Positions 28,853 to 39,740 of a stretch of DNA of 64,000 nucleotides are shown here, in pieces (the first letter of the stretch is position 1; the number at the start of each line of letters is the position of its first letter). A program made the translations under genes and the position numbers. The DNA lies in assembly GCA_951802195.1 (NCBI GenBank), contig OX637629.1:434001-498000 (forward strand). Reading direction: 5' to 3'. This stretch comes from Tausonia pullulans (taxonomy: Eukaryota; Basidiomycota; Tremellomycetes; Cystofilobasidiales; Mrakiaceae). The notes under the pieces are model-generated. The model was given only the letters and a program-made list of their open reading frames with translations, did no database searches and was not told the DNA's origin.

Positions 28853-30098
28853 ATGGCCCAAGTTCCCCTCCAAAGCGGCTCGCCCCGAGCCGTCGACATA
28901 CTTAGTCAGTCGCATTGCGATCTACGATCGCTTATTCCTTAACTGACTCAGATCGTCTGGCCTCCCAGTCCTCGGCGCAGGCTGGCTCTCCCAATTTCTC
29001 CTCCCTCACCTCGACGCCTCCAATCTCTCCTACGCCGCAACGACACGAACGGGCGAGTCACATTACCCTTCGATACCTATGTCGTCCCCGCTTCTCCAGT
29101 TCAAGTACGACCCCTCGGCGTCGGTGGCGGACCTCGCTGAGCTCCTGCGACCCTTACCGGACGCGAGGACCATCGTTGTCACGTTCCCGATCAGCGTCGA
29201 GGGCGCTGCGACAAGGCTTTGCAAAGGTTGGCTCAAGGCTAAGGGTGGGCAGGAGAAGGGAGACACGACCGAGACGACCTGGATTCAGCTGGGGAGCACG
29301 TCTGTCTGGAAGGTACGTCTCTTGGACGTGTTGGTTGCTCCCTCATGTCTCTCAGCCTTTCCTCGCTCACTCTCCCCCTCCCTCCTTATTTCTCCATTTC
29401 AGCTCGACCCCTCCCGCTCATCCCAGTATTTCAACCGTTCCTCCCCCATCGACCCCACGAATGCGCGTGGTGCCTCTGAATCCGAGCTCCTCGCGCTCGA
29501 TTTCCCGCACCTAACGACGACGGTCCTCAATCTCGCGGGCCTCTGGGGCGGGGAGCGCAACATGCGGAACTGGGTCTCGAGGGTTGCGCCGGACAAGGAG
29601 ACCCTGAGAACGAAAGGAGGACTGCACATGGGTGAGTTTAGTCGGATGAGAGGGTAAAACATCGCGGGCGCTTAGCCTCCACTTTTGTTCGCTCCTTACT
29701 TAGTCCACGGGGAGGATGTCTCGCGGGCCATCACGCTCGTTCACAAGTCGCCCGAGCTGCTGTCCTCTGTTACCTCCTCTTCGTCCTCTAAGGACGACAG
29801 CAAGGTTCGTCCCCTCTTAAGATTGTCTTCTTTTGACCAACTGTTGTTAACAGCCGCCTACCTTCAGCGCAATCGCCGCTGGATCCTCACCGACACCCAT
29901 GTCTACGATTGGTGGGACCTCGCCACCTGGTGGGGCGACAAATCCTCTGCCCCTCCACAGCGGACGTGGGTTCGTGAGCTCATGCGTGAGGAGGACGAGG
30001 TCGTCCTTCCGCGGGCTGCGAGCAAGCTTGGGCGAGTGATGGATGGGAGGGAGTTTTGGGAAACGTTTGGGGAGTCACCAACGAGGAGAGTCGAGTGA
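28853..30098 (+). CDS. YeeZ-like NAD(P)-binding Rossmann-fold protein (atypical SDR)
   Basis: Predicted atypical short-chain dehydrogenase/nucleoside-sugar-epimerase-like protein. Substrate is unknown. The protein starts MAQVPLQSGSPRAVDIL and after the first intron continues ILGAGWLSQFLLPHLD, a beta1-loop-alpha1 nucleotide-binding unit with GAGWLS in place of the usual GxGxxG. ATTRTGESHYPSIP at the end of beta2 resembles the family. Later exons give TIVVTFPISVEGAATRL, LAGLWGGERN, HMVHGEDVSRAI and RNRRWILTDTHVYDWWDLA. The HGEDVSRAI and WILTD..VYDWWDLA blocks are what I remember from fungal members. Five introns are needed, including one at 28906 (donor GTCAGT). No classic SDR YxxxK catalytic pair is visible in the part I could read, so activity is open. 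Confidence 0.8.
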
Positions 30099-30563
30099 TG
30101 GGACGCAGGATATGAGACGAGATGAATCACTTGGTGAGACGAGGTCCGCGAGCGATGGCAGGATGAATTAGTTGAGCAAGGACAAGGCTCACAATAATTC
30201 GCAAACCGAAAAGACAAGAGGATGACGAGGAAGAAGGGGAGCAGGAAGAGGATGTCGACGAGGCGGAGATGATGCGAAGGATCTTGCCTATTTCCGCGGC
30301 AGCAACCTCCTGAAAGAGGGAACCACGAAGATGGTCGCATTCGGGTCCTCATTCTGGGCTCAGGCTAAGTACGACGGCATCTCGAAGAGAGCATCCACAC
30401 TAATGGTTGGCTCGTTATCTGCTCGGGTCTCCATCTCAGTCGCTGCACTCCTTGCGCTGCGTTCCAGCTTTGTCAATAAAACAATTCAAGCCAGCGAAGC
30501 AGAAACATCAACACATCGTTACAGACAGACACAGTTCTAAAAATTTAAAGGGTAAGATTTCAT
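30099..30563. other. 3' flanks of two convergent genes
   Basis: The interval between the stop codons of the Rossmann-fold protein (plus) and the zinc transporter (minus). The only long frame is an antisense one extending from the upstream gene. I see no further gene. Confidence 0.5.
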
Positions 30564-32509
30564 CTAGTGTTGGTGGCTCACAAAGCTCGAGAGTACAAAC
30601 GGCGTGAACATCCCGAGCACAAGCAAGACGAGCCTTGCTGCTCTCGGAAGCTCCGACCCAGGTTCATCGTGGTGCGTTGAATGGTCGCCCTCAAGGTCTT
30701 GGAGGACAGTGGCGACGTAGAGGAAGGTGCCTCCCTATTGAAACATGGGGAAGGTCAGCGCGCCACCCAGAAGACGGCGATGCAGGCTGGGAGAGAACGC
30801 ACCGAGAAGAGCAGAGCGATGCCCGTCCACCACTGCAAGCTGCTTTGTGCGAGCCCGCCCGCAAGGAGATTAATCAAGCCGTACGTGAGGATGGCGCCTA
30901 CTGACGCAGCAGCTGAGAAGATAGCGATCCGCTCGCGGATGAAGCCTCTTGGGAGGCCATCGTTCATGAGCGTGGTGCAGAGGCCGATTGAAGCGGGGAC
31001 TGGTTGTTGAAACACATTAGTGCCACTGGAGCGTGTAAGAGAGAGGTAATCCAACTTACTCTTGTGAATGAAGATGGCGAGAAAGACTACGAGCCCAAGT
31101 CCCTCCTTCTCACTCCTTGCGCTCGCTCCAAGCGCGATCCCATCCGCGGCGCTATGGATGACGAGGCCGAGCGTCTTACTGAAGCTCTTCTGGTAATCTG
31201 CGCCCTTTCCTGCCCCGCCCCCGGCACAGCTGCTGCTCCCGCCCTTCAGATCCGAAGCCGTCTGCGTCGGTGAGCTCACGGGCGGAGGGGAATGCGGCGG
31301 GATCGCCTCGCCGTCCTCCTCGTGATCATGGTCGTGCGCGTGGGTGTGCTCGTCACCGAGGGCACCCTCTGAAGCCCTGCGGACAAGACTGTGCCATGTC
31401 GGAGGAGGGAGGTCCGAAGAGGATGAGACAGGCTCAGGCGAGCGGAGCAGAGGGGCGGAGGAGGTAAGCCGGTCAAGGTGGTGAGGCGAGGGAGACCGAT
31501 GATTATGGATGCCTGGCTGGCCTGGGGCTTTGTGAGAGTGGGTCGACTGCTCGATACTGAGAAGTGTGTCAGAGATAGAAATCCCAAGACAGAGACCGTC
31601 CCTCCACTCACATCATCATGAACACGAAGCCGCTAAGGAGCGACAGGCCGATAGCGCGCGTCGGATCCGAGCCGTAATGTTTGTCGTCGTCGTCGTGGTC
31701 ATGCTCGTCATCGTCATCGTCATCATCATCATCATCGTGGTGCTTATGACTGTCTCTTGTTTCGCTGTTGCTGCTCGAGAGCGCCGGGGCCGCGACGGAG
31801 GAGGTGTCGAAGAGCCAGAGGGCGGCGTCGGGCGACAATGGCGACACAACCGAAGATCGAGAGACCAACGACCTCGAGGCAGAAGGGCTTGTTGTCGCAG
31901 GTTTGACGGTCGACTGATAGATGGTTGAGACACCCCTGAGAGAAGACATACAGACAGACAACAAGGACGACGGCACGCGTCAGTTCATTCGCTAACAACG
32001 GATTGAGACGAGACACGCCTCGCTGTCCCCCGCTGACGACGCCCGTCCCCGCATCGCGACTCACTCAGGGATGACCACCGTCAGCGCTGCGCCAAGCAGA
32101 AGACCCATGCCGACGTACGAGGCCATCTTGAGCCTCTTGCCTGGAAGACGACGTGTGAGAACTAGTCAGCCCTCAGCCACCTTCGCAAGTGACGAGGCGG
32201 AGAACGGGGGGGGGGACAAACCTGAGGCTAAGGAGGAGAACATCATTGGGCAGAGGCCTACGAAGAAGCTACTGACGCCCATGATGAGCGCCTGGACGAG
32301 CAGGACAAAAAAGCCCATGGCTGGTGGATCGAGGAGGGTTGAAAGAGAGGACCTAAGGGATGAGAGATCGGTGGATGGAGGTTGGAAGAGAACGGTCGGG
32401 ACCTGTCAGCAACCTCTCGCCCTCTCGCGCCCTCGCACTTTCCCCAATTCTCCCCAGTCCCCTTGGCACGCGTACCTCCGAGGTCCGCAAGAGCCCAGAT
32501 CCGCTCCAT
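30564..32509 (-). CDS. ZIP-family zinc transporter, SLC39A9/ZIP9-like
   Basis: Metal transporter of the ZIP family, expected to move zinc (or another divalent metal) into the cytosol from Golgi lumen or outside. The first exon, MERIWALADLG, joins by a phase-1 intron to AMGFFVLLVQALIMGVSSFFVG; an alternative start is the Met at 32318. The next exon gives KRLKMASYVGMGLLLGAALTVVIPEGV, typical of ZIP9 helix 2. A long variable loop carries an Asp/His-rich run (HKHH followed by ten Asp, then EHDHDDDDKH) and a second His/Asp-rich run (HTHAHDHDHEED). The core binding helix is LGLVIHSAADGIALGAS. It is followed by LCTTLMNDGLPRGF, GGTFLYVATVLQDLEGD and a last helix LVLLVLGMFTPFVLSSFV ending VSHQH. The His/Asp loops are likely metal-sensing or metal-collecting. 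Confidence 0.85.
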
Positions 32510-32663
32510 TCGTTCCTGACTGACTGATTCCTTGGGATTTGTCAAGCTTGGGTAGAGAGAGACGATCGGCTTCTTCGTCGGATTTTTCGATATTTTTGTT
32601 TGCAGACTCCGCAGCGGCATCCTTGCTTCAAGCAGTCATTGGATCGTGGGAAGTCCCCTATTC

Positions 32664-34174
32664 CTACTTCTGGCCACCGCCAAACTTGCTCGCCATCTCC
32701 CGGAGCGACGGGTCGTTCAGGATCTCGCTCATCGAAGGAGGCGCACCTCCACTCTGCATGCGCTCGGCCCTGGAGTTGAGGGAGAGATATTAGATGGCGG
32801 ATTGAGAAGGGCAAAGAGGCGACGAACATGTTTCGGACGGCGGGGTTCTGCATCATTGCCTCCATGCCGCCGCCGCCGAGCATTTGCTGAGGGTGGGAAG
32901 CAAAGAGGAGTCAGTCATGCGTCTTGGCGGTGGGATGCAGAGAGTCGGACCTGGGCCATGGCCATGAGCTGCGGGTTCTAGAGACGTGGCCAGCGAGAGC
33001 GACATCAGCGGACTGCGTGTGGTCGCCACTCTTCCTCAACATCTCTACTCACCTGCATCATCTGTGCAATGTCAGGCATGCCTCCTCCCCCACCGGCGCC
33101 TCCGCCAAACATGCCCATGAGGGAACTCAGGTCCGGCATGCCTCCAGCCCCACCCGCACCAGCTCCTCCCCGAGACGACGACGGCGCGACCTCGGTTGCC
33201 TCATCATCCGAGTCGTCTGAGTCGGCCGGGACACGCTCCTGGGCGACGGCGAGCGCCTGCTTGAGGTTCGTGTTGGTCGGGTCGAGGAGGAGACCCTTCT
33301 TGTAAGCCGCGACCGCCTCGGCGTATTGGGCGAGCGAGTAATGGGCGTGTCTGAGAGAGGGAGAAGGGAACGCCAGATCAACCCACTTGACTGTTACTTT
33401 TGACCTGATACTACTTACCCTAGCCGGGAGAAGGCCTTGACGAAGTTCGGGTCAGCCTCGAGAGCCTTGTTGGCATCGGCAACAGCGGCAGCGTGGTCGC
33501 CCGTAGACGAGTAGGCGGCAGCGCGGTTCGAGTAGTAGACTGGGTTCGCAGAGTCGATGGCGAGGGCGGCGGTGTACTTCTCGATGGCGGCAGAGTATTT
33601 CTGAGAAAGAAGAGACTGGGTTAGGATCATGCGAGGAAGGCTAGGAGAGGGACGCGTCGCCAGCAAACGCGAGGGGCGAGAACCACAGAGACAGACCTTG
33701 GCCGTCATGAGCTTGTTTCCCTCGGCCTTGAGAGCCTCCGCCTCGGTCTTCTGCTCAGCAGTGGGAGCAGCCTTCGGGGCGGTGGCAGCGGGAGCAGCCG
33801 GCGTCGAGGACGAGGCGGCAGCAGCAGCGGGGGTCGTCGACGAGGCCGCCTTGGAGGACGCGCCAGCTTTGGTCTTGAGGTAGACATCGAAGATTGCTTG
33901 AAGGCCGATGGGTTCCTTCTTCTGCTCAACGGCGGAGGAATCGAGACCGAAGGCCTCGGAAATGCAGTCAACTGGGGAGGCGGGATGTCAGGTCAGCGAG
34001 GCGAGTCAAGCAAGGAGAGGAGCGAGTTGGCGCGTGAAGGGAAGGGTGGCGATGATTGGACTGACCGGCGACCTCGATACCGTCGGAGTCCTCGGCCTTG
34101 ATGGAGCCGTCTGCGATGGAGGCCTTGAGGAAGTCGACGATGGAGGACACGAGGCGCTTCTGATTGTCGGACAT
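32664..34174 (-). CDS. Small glutamine-rich TPR co-chaperone (SGT2/SGTA)
   Basis: Cytosolic co-chaperone that receives tail-anchored membrane proteins and hands them to the GET pathway through Get4/Get5, and also binds Hsp70/Hsp90. The order of parts fits exactly: an N-terminal dimerisation domain (MSDNQKRLVSSIVDFLKASI), an Ala-rich linker, a three-repeat TPR domain (ALKAEGNKLMTAKKYSAAIE; NPVYYSNRAAAYSSTGDHAA; NFVKAFSRLGHAHYSLAQYA), and a Gly/Met-rich hydrophobic-binding region. The C-terminal part reads MPDIAQMMQ, NPQLMAMAQ, QMLGGGGMEAMMQNPAVRNM and SEILNDPSLREMASKFGGG. The NPQLMAMAQ piece is a separate 27-nt exon at 32951-32977. It is divergent from SEC17 with 268 bp between starts. Confidence 0.93.
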
Positions 34175-34442
34175 GGCGAGGGGAAGAGTGATGGTTAGGA
34201 AGTCAGCGTAGGCCCGAGTGTTGCGCCGGCTCCTCCATCGACCTCGCCCCGGACGCCTTGCCTCGCCTCGAGTTGCTCGCACCTTCCATCATCTCGAGTC
34301 CTCCGAGCCCATACGAACACCACAGACACACACACCCTAGGCAGCCAGTCTACAGACAGGCTCCATCCTCTCGCCTCTTCCTTCCCGCTCTCTTCCGTAC
34401 CCTTCACCGGCTTCCCTTCTTCCCACTCTTCCCCTTTCAACC

Positions 34443-35898
34443 ATGGCTCCCAACGCGCTCGACCTTCTCAGCAAGGCCGACAAGAAGGCCGGATCCTCAA
34501 CCAGCTGGTTCTCCTCCAGCACCTCCAAGTACGAGGAGGCCGCCGACCTCTACCAGCAGGCCGGCAACGCGTTCAAGCTCAAGCAGGAGTGGGATTCGTC
34601 CGGCAGGGCTTTTGACAAGTGTGTCCTTCAGTCACCCGCCTGTCTATCTCCCTGAGGGCATCATCGAGGTTGGAATGAGGCCATCTACTGTTGGCTAGCT
34701 GCGAGTGGGAGGCAAGAGGGCGTGCGACGGGCAGGGTGCCAGCGATGACGAGGGCGGAGCGCGAGGCGGTGTCGCGTCGAAGCATTCTATAGTCGGCCGT
34801 AGATCACTTGGCGCAGATCGAGAGCTCTGAGGGCCATCGAGCTGGCCTTCCCTGCGAGTTCGCTTTTTGACTCTACGGCTGAGGCGAAGAGATAATCGAG
34901 CTCCGTCATGGGGTCGTCGGTCTGCCTGCGACGGATCGCGCTGCCCCTGTCCCTCATCGCGCTCAATTCGCGGATCGCCGCGAATTGAACTTCAGGAAGC
35001 TGAGAAGCAGTTATCACGACTCCAACTTTTCAAATGTCTTGTGCTTACCTCTGATCCCTGCTTTTCTTTCTCAGGGAGGCTGGCTGCCGACTCCAGGCCA
35101 AGGAAAAGGACGACGCCATCAACGCATACTGGAATGCCTCCAAGTCGTACGCACCCCGTTCAGTTGATCTCTTCAGGCGCTCGCACCATGTTAACAATGC
35201 GCATGCCATGCCCAGCTACAAGAAGTCGCCGTCGCCGACATCGCTCTCTGACGCCGTCAACTCACTTATGCACGCCATCACGCTTCTCACCGAGCTCGGT
35301 CGGTTTCGACAGGCTGCGGACCGACAGAAGGAGGTTGGGACGATCCTCAAGGAGACGGACCTCCCTGCTGCTCGGGATGCACTTGAGAAGGCTGGCGAAT
35401 GGTACTCGATGGAGGACGCCCAGGCGACGGCTAACGCCGTCCTCAAGGAGGCCGCCGACCTTTCGGCATCCATTGGAGACTACAAGCGGGCGATTACAGT
35501 TTACCAGCAGGTCGCCGATTGGTCGTTGACAAGCCCGCTCACCAAGTATGGCGTCAAGGAGATTTGGCTCAAGGCGGGGCTTTGCGCGCTCGCGGCGGAG
35601 GACACCGTCCAGGCACAGATGCTCATGGAGAAGTTTGGACAGCAGGGCGAGTCATCTGTCATCTTGTCCACCCCGCAACACTCTCGCTGACGATCGCTTG
35701 CACTCAGACGTCACGTTCCCGTCCACGCGTGAGGCTAAGTTCCTCGCCAACATAACTAATGCCCAACAGCAGGGCGACGTCGAGGCCTTCACGGCGCACG
35801 TCGTGGAGTACGACCAGGTCTCCAAGCTCGACAACTGGAAGACCGAACTTCTCCTCAAGATCAAGACGATCGTCAATCAGGAGGGAGGTCTCGCCTAG
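34443..35898 (+). CDS. SEC17: Alpha-SNAP (Sec17), SNARE disassembly adaptor
   Basis: Peripheral membrane adaptor that binds SNARE bundles and recruits the NSF/Sec18 ATPase for disassembly. Exon 1 (34443-34620) gives MAPNALDLLSKADKKAGSST and YEEAADLYQQAGNAFKLKQE. After a long first intron (about 450 nt, to roughly 35073), exon 2 gives KEAGCRLQAKEKDDAINAYW. Later exons give ASKSYKK, SLMHAITLLTELGRFRQAAD, GEWYSMEDAQATANAVLKEA and DYKRAITVYQQVADW. The final exon (35708-35898) gives DVTFPSTREAKFLANI, the acidic DVEAFTAHVVEYDQVSKLD and the conserved tail LDNWKTELLLKIKTIVNQE. The last intron must start with GC (donor GCGAGT at 35647) to keep frame. The protein matches the 14-helix TPR-like fold of the family from end to end. 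Confidence 0.95.
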
Positions 35899-35984
35899 TG
35901 ATTTGTCCCTTTTAGCGTTGTCTGTCACTATTTCGTTCATGATGCCTCCTCCTGCCACGTAGAAGCATTGCATCGTGCCTCCAC

Positions 35985-36996
35985 TCATGCAACATTAGCC
36001 TGAGCTGCCTTCGCCCGCTTCTTCGCCTCCTCTCGCTTCCGCTTGACCTCCTCCATCCGCTTCTTAAGCATTGCGACGCGATCGAATCCGTCCTCCCTGC
36101 ATACACACATCCAGAACCGATCAGCAATTTCGCCCTACACAAATAATAAGAGACAGAGAGGCAACAACTCACTGAGCTCTTTCCTCCTCCTCTAACCGAT
36201 CCAGGATCTCCTCCTTGTCCTCCTCTTCCCGCCTTCGCCTCGCCGCTCGCGCTCCCTCCTCCTTCGACAACGGCTCGCCGACCTCTCCCGCATCACCCGC
36301 ATCTCCTTTATCGGCTTCGGAGGGCTTGATGATGGACGCCTCGGCAGAGTACGTCGCTTCGGCCGAGTAGGCGCCTCCACTGGGACGCGTCGGCGTGGGA
36401 GTAGGAGCGGTAGCGGCAGTGGGCGCTACGACGGGAGCGGTGATGGATGAGAGGAAGGAGTCAAACTCATCGTCGACGTTTGCTGCTGCCGCTGCCGTTG
36501 CCTGTGCGGGAGCCTCAGACGAAGGAGGGTTGAGAAGCGCCGACTTAAAGTCGGCATTTGACTTGCCCTTGACGGGCCCGGAGGACGAGAAGGACGCGTT
36601 GCTGCCCGCGGACTTCGACAACGAAGCAGCAGGTGGTGGAGGAGGAGGAGCGGCCCCCTTTGTCTTCTTCGCCACAGGAGTCTGCTTGTCCTCGTCCTCG
36701 TCCTCGTTCTCGTCATCCTCAGCCGTATCTTTCCCGAGCGCGAGCAGGGCCTTTGATGGGTCCGCAAAGAAGTCGGCGGGTAGCGTCGACGACGATTGGG
36801 AGGTCTTGCGCTTCTTCGAGCCGCTAGCGGAAGATTCAGGAGCGGCAGACCGCTTGCTAGACGATGAGGAGGAGGCTGCGGGTAGGGGAGCCGAGGAGGT
36901 CGAGGCGGAAGGACGCGCGGCGGGCTTAGAAGAGGTCGACGCGGTAAGGCCAGACGCGGCCTTGCGGGCTCGGAGGAGGGAGCGAGCGTCAGACAT
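35985..36996 (-). CDS. CCDC16/ZNF830-like coiled-coil protein without the zinc finger
   Basis: Probable nuclear protein related to ZNF830/CCDC16, a spliceosome-associated factor. The start is MSDARSLLRARKAAS at 36996. A Ser/Ala-rich basic region with SGSKKRKTS (likely nuclear signal) follows, then LPADFFADPSKALLAL, matching the LP-x-(D/G)FF motif of this family. An acidic Asp/Glu run, a DDEFDSFLSSI block, and a C-terminal charged helix (EEEDKEEILDRLEEEERAQ, then after one intron EDGFDRVAMLKKRMEEVKRK) close the protein. The C2H2 finger found near the N-terminus of the human and many fungal members is not present in the single long exon. The identity therefore rests on the LPxxFF motif and the terminal coiled coil, and is moderate. 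It ends 87 bp from the convergent SEC17 stop. Confidence 0.6.
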
Positions 36997-37383
36997 GTCT
37001 TGATGGCTCGATGTGAATAGCAGCGAGGCGAGAAGGGAAAGAAAGGATGGGAGGGCGAAGGGAAGTGGTGATGGTCGGAGGAAGATCACCTCGAAGGCAC
37101 ATCGCGCGTCGTCGCATGCTCGCCTGCCTGTTTCGCCTTGGCCTCGCTTGACAACGCACGAGACTCGTACTACAGTTGGTTCGGCCAGACTCCTTTATAG
37201 ATAGACTGAAAAGAAGAATCTCTCTGGTCTCCAACCGGCGCCCGGGTGAGTACGGATCTAGTCGGTTAAGCGACTGACGCGCGCAGCGCTCTCGACAACT
37301 GCGCACCGTCTAGTCTCACAGGGCGCCTCAGTATCATGCTTTTTTAAAAATCCCACAAGTCATGATAAGGTCTTCATTCCCTC

Positions 37384-38505
37384 TCATCGCGTCAGCCGTG
37401 GTGTCCGGGCACTCCCACCAGGCGTCCCTGCTCCCAAGCCAGGCGTCCTCGGCGTCTTAGGAGAGGCAGCAGCCATCGTCTGGTACGAAAGATGTAGTAA
37501 ATCAGTCCCAAGCCCCACAAAGGTAATGGGGGCAGCCCACGAACATCGAGACGGGCACGCTTGACATCCAGCGGGAACGGTGAGGGAGCCGCAGGAGATT
37601 GAGGGAAGGGCGAGTGGGCAGCGCCCACTACTACTGGATCGCCGGGATTTGTTACCCGCTTCTTCTTCTTCGACTTTAGAGAGAGCAGCGTATCGTCAGA
37701 GTGAGACGGGGCCAGGGATATGAGTCGGACATGATGCATCGTAACCGCGGACGCACTTTTCGCTTCTCCGTTACTGGCTTCTCGATCCGGACAAACAAGC
37801 TGATATCCTCAGCCTTCAGAGACACAGGAGTCAGTTCTGATCGAGTTGCAAGAGGAGAGGCCACGCAAGGGACGACTTACCTCAGGTAACTTTCCGACGC
37901 TCAGACTCCATCCAGCCTTGGCCAATTCCTCCCGGCCTGGGTCCACCACATGGCTCGCCCAGTCATCTCCCGGCGCCTCAAATAGCACTCTCTGTAGACT
38001 GTTCGGCGGCATAGCTACTGACGGGTGGTCGTTGTCTGTCGCGTCCATCCCCCAAACGCGTCAGTCGCCTGAGATCAGCACCCACTCCCACCTGACCAAC
38101 CTTTCACCTTTCAAAGACACTCACCCAGCACGACACACTCCTCCACGAGGTCCTCAAAGTCGCCCTTCATCCGCTTCAGGTCCATCGGCCTATTCGCTCG
38201 TCGCATATCCGCCGCGGCTGTGGTCCCGTCGTCTGGCTCCTTGCCCTTCGCCGGGTCCGCTGTGGAAGCGAGCGGCCGTGGATTACGGAAGTAGGGCCGA
38301 ATGAAGGTGTCATAGGAGGGGAGGAGGCCAAGGGAAGTGGCTAAGTCGAGCGAGCCGGAGAGACGCGTCGTCGGTCGGGCTGGTGGATGAGGGAAACTCG
38401 GTCAGTTTGGAAAGGTTCCACGAGACTGAGAGAGATGCGGTCATCGAACATACGGGGCTCAGAGAAGGGCAGCACTGGAGGCGGCGGAGCGTCATCTTGG
38501 GACAT
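37384..38505 (-). CDS. Probable Mediator subunit 19 (MED19/Rox3)
   Basis: Predicted subunit of the Mediator head, linking transcription activators to RNA polymerase II in the nucleus. Spliced reading from ATG at 38505: MSQDDAPPPPVLPFSEP, then GSLDLATSLGLLPSYDTFIR, then NRPMDLKRMKGDFEDLVEEC, then PPNSLQRVLFEAP, then KAGWSLSVGKLPEAED. A Lys-rich patch follows across an intron (EKRK joined to SKKKKRVTNP), then VKRARLD and a tail MAAASPKTPRTPGLG ending ARTPRLTR. The LLPSYDTFIRP block, the LKRMKGDFEDL block and the basic KRKxKKKKR patch are what basidiomycete MED19 proteins look like as I remember them. The last intron uses donor GTTCGT; without it a long unlikely Trp/Leu/Arg-rich tail would be read. 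Recognition is by motif order only, so confidence is moderate. Confidence 0.65.
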
Positions 38506-39740
38506 GGCGAGGGGGAGATCGGGATGTGGGCAAGAGCTCGGTCGTGGTAGGTTGGGGGAACTTAGAAGCTTAGAAGCCTCGTCAGGAGGTCGCCGACATC
38601 GTCTTCTCAGTTCGCCTCAACGCACACGGCAAGTCTCCAAGGGCAAGTCTCTGAGTAGAACAGACCTCGGAGAATCAGGATCGCCCAAACCTGTTTGATG
38701 AGCAGGAGAGGTATATTGGGTGAGGTCAGGCGGTCGTCAAGACGAGATCCGACTACACTCTACGCGTCGCGGGCCGCAGACGGACGCGTCCTTTCATGAC
38801 GGATCCGGCACTGGCCTGAGCAGGTGGGAGGAGACGGAGAATGATAGAAACGGGGAGGAGAACTCTTCTGCGTCCAATAGGTTCTCTCCTGTTTCGAGCT
38901 CATCCCTAGGCACACCCTTAAGCTCATCCTTAAACATGCGATGATATCCGTCGCCGTGTACCTCTCCATTGCTGCCCCCTCTCCTCATGAAACAGGCAGG
39001 CCAAGGGTCGGCAACACCTCCCTCACGTTTACTTGTCCAGAACTGAGAAGCACAAGGACTTTAAGACCCCCCCGTAGCGCACAGACTCTCTTTCCAATCA
39101 CTAGCTGGTTCCTTTTCTGACAAGATGTTGTTCAGAGGCAACTACTTGGTTAGAGACTCGCCCACTTAGCCACCTCGCCTCAAGCATCCCTCATTCAACC
39201 AGGTCGGTCCCTTTTTACCTGTCTCCGATTGACCGAGTTTGAGCCCCGGCGCTCTCCCATTCGATTGATGCCGCTATTGAGAATGCCAGGAGTAAGGCCC
39301 GCGGCAGGCTGAAGATTCAAAGGACGCTGAGCACGTGGAGCATGCTGCTGCTAAGACTGTCGTCGCGGTGAATTTGATCCAAAGTAAGACGAAGAGAATG
39401 AGAAAAGGAGGAGAAGAAGAGGAGGAGGAGGAGGGAAGAAGAGAGGGATAGGAGCATAACGAGGAAGCCAGTGGAGCTCGATGATACTTGTACGACAGAA
39501 ATTACTACGACATACACATGATAAGGTATAGATTGAACCAAAAAACAAGGATACTACTGGTTTTCATAACAAGGTCGCGCCATTAGGGGGGGCAGGAGGG
39601 GAGGATGAGGCCCCTTACTGGCCGGACTTTAGTGGCGCATTCCCGGTCCGAATGTATTTTTCCTTTGAAAAATTGAATTATGAAGTATATATATCATACG
39701 ATAGGAATACAGTATATCTATGTGGAGGGTTGACGGCGAA
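38506..39740. other. 1.2-kb interval with an AT-rich patch; no gene seen
   Basis: The interval between the MED19 start and the ACR3 stop. It includes a purine-rich stretch (39390-39450) and a strongly AT-rich patch at about 39648-39722, just past the ACR3 stop, that probably holds ACR3 3' end-processing signals. Frames here are short and lack motifs. Confidence 0.5.
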
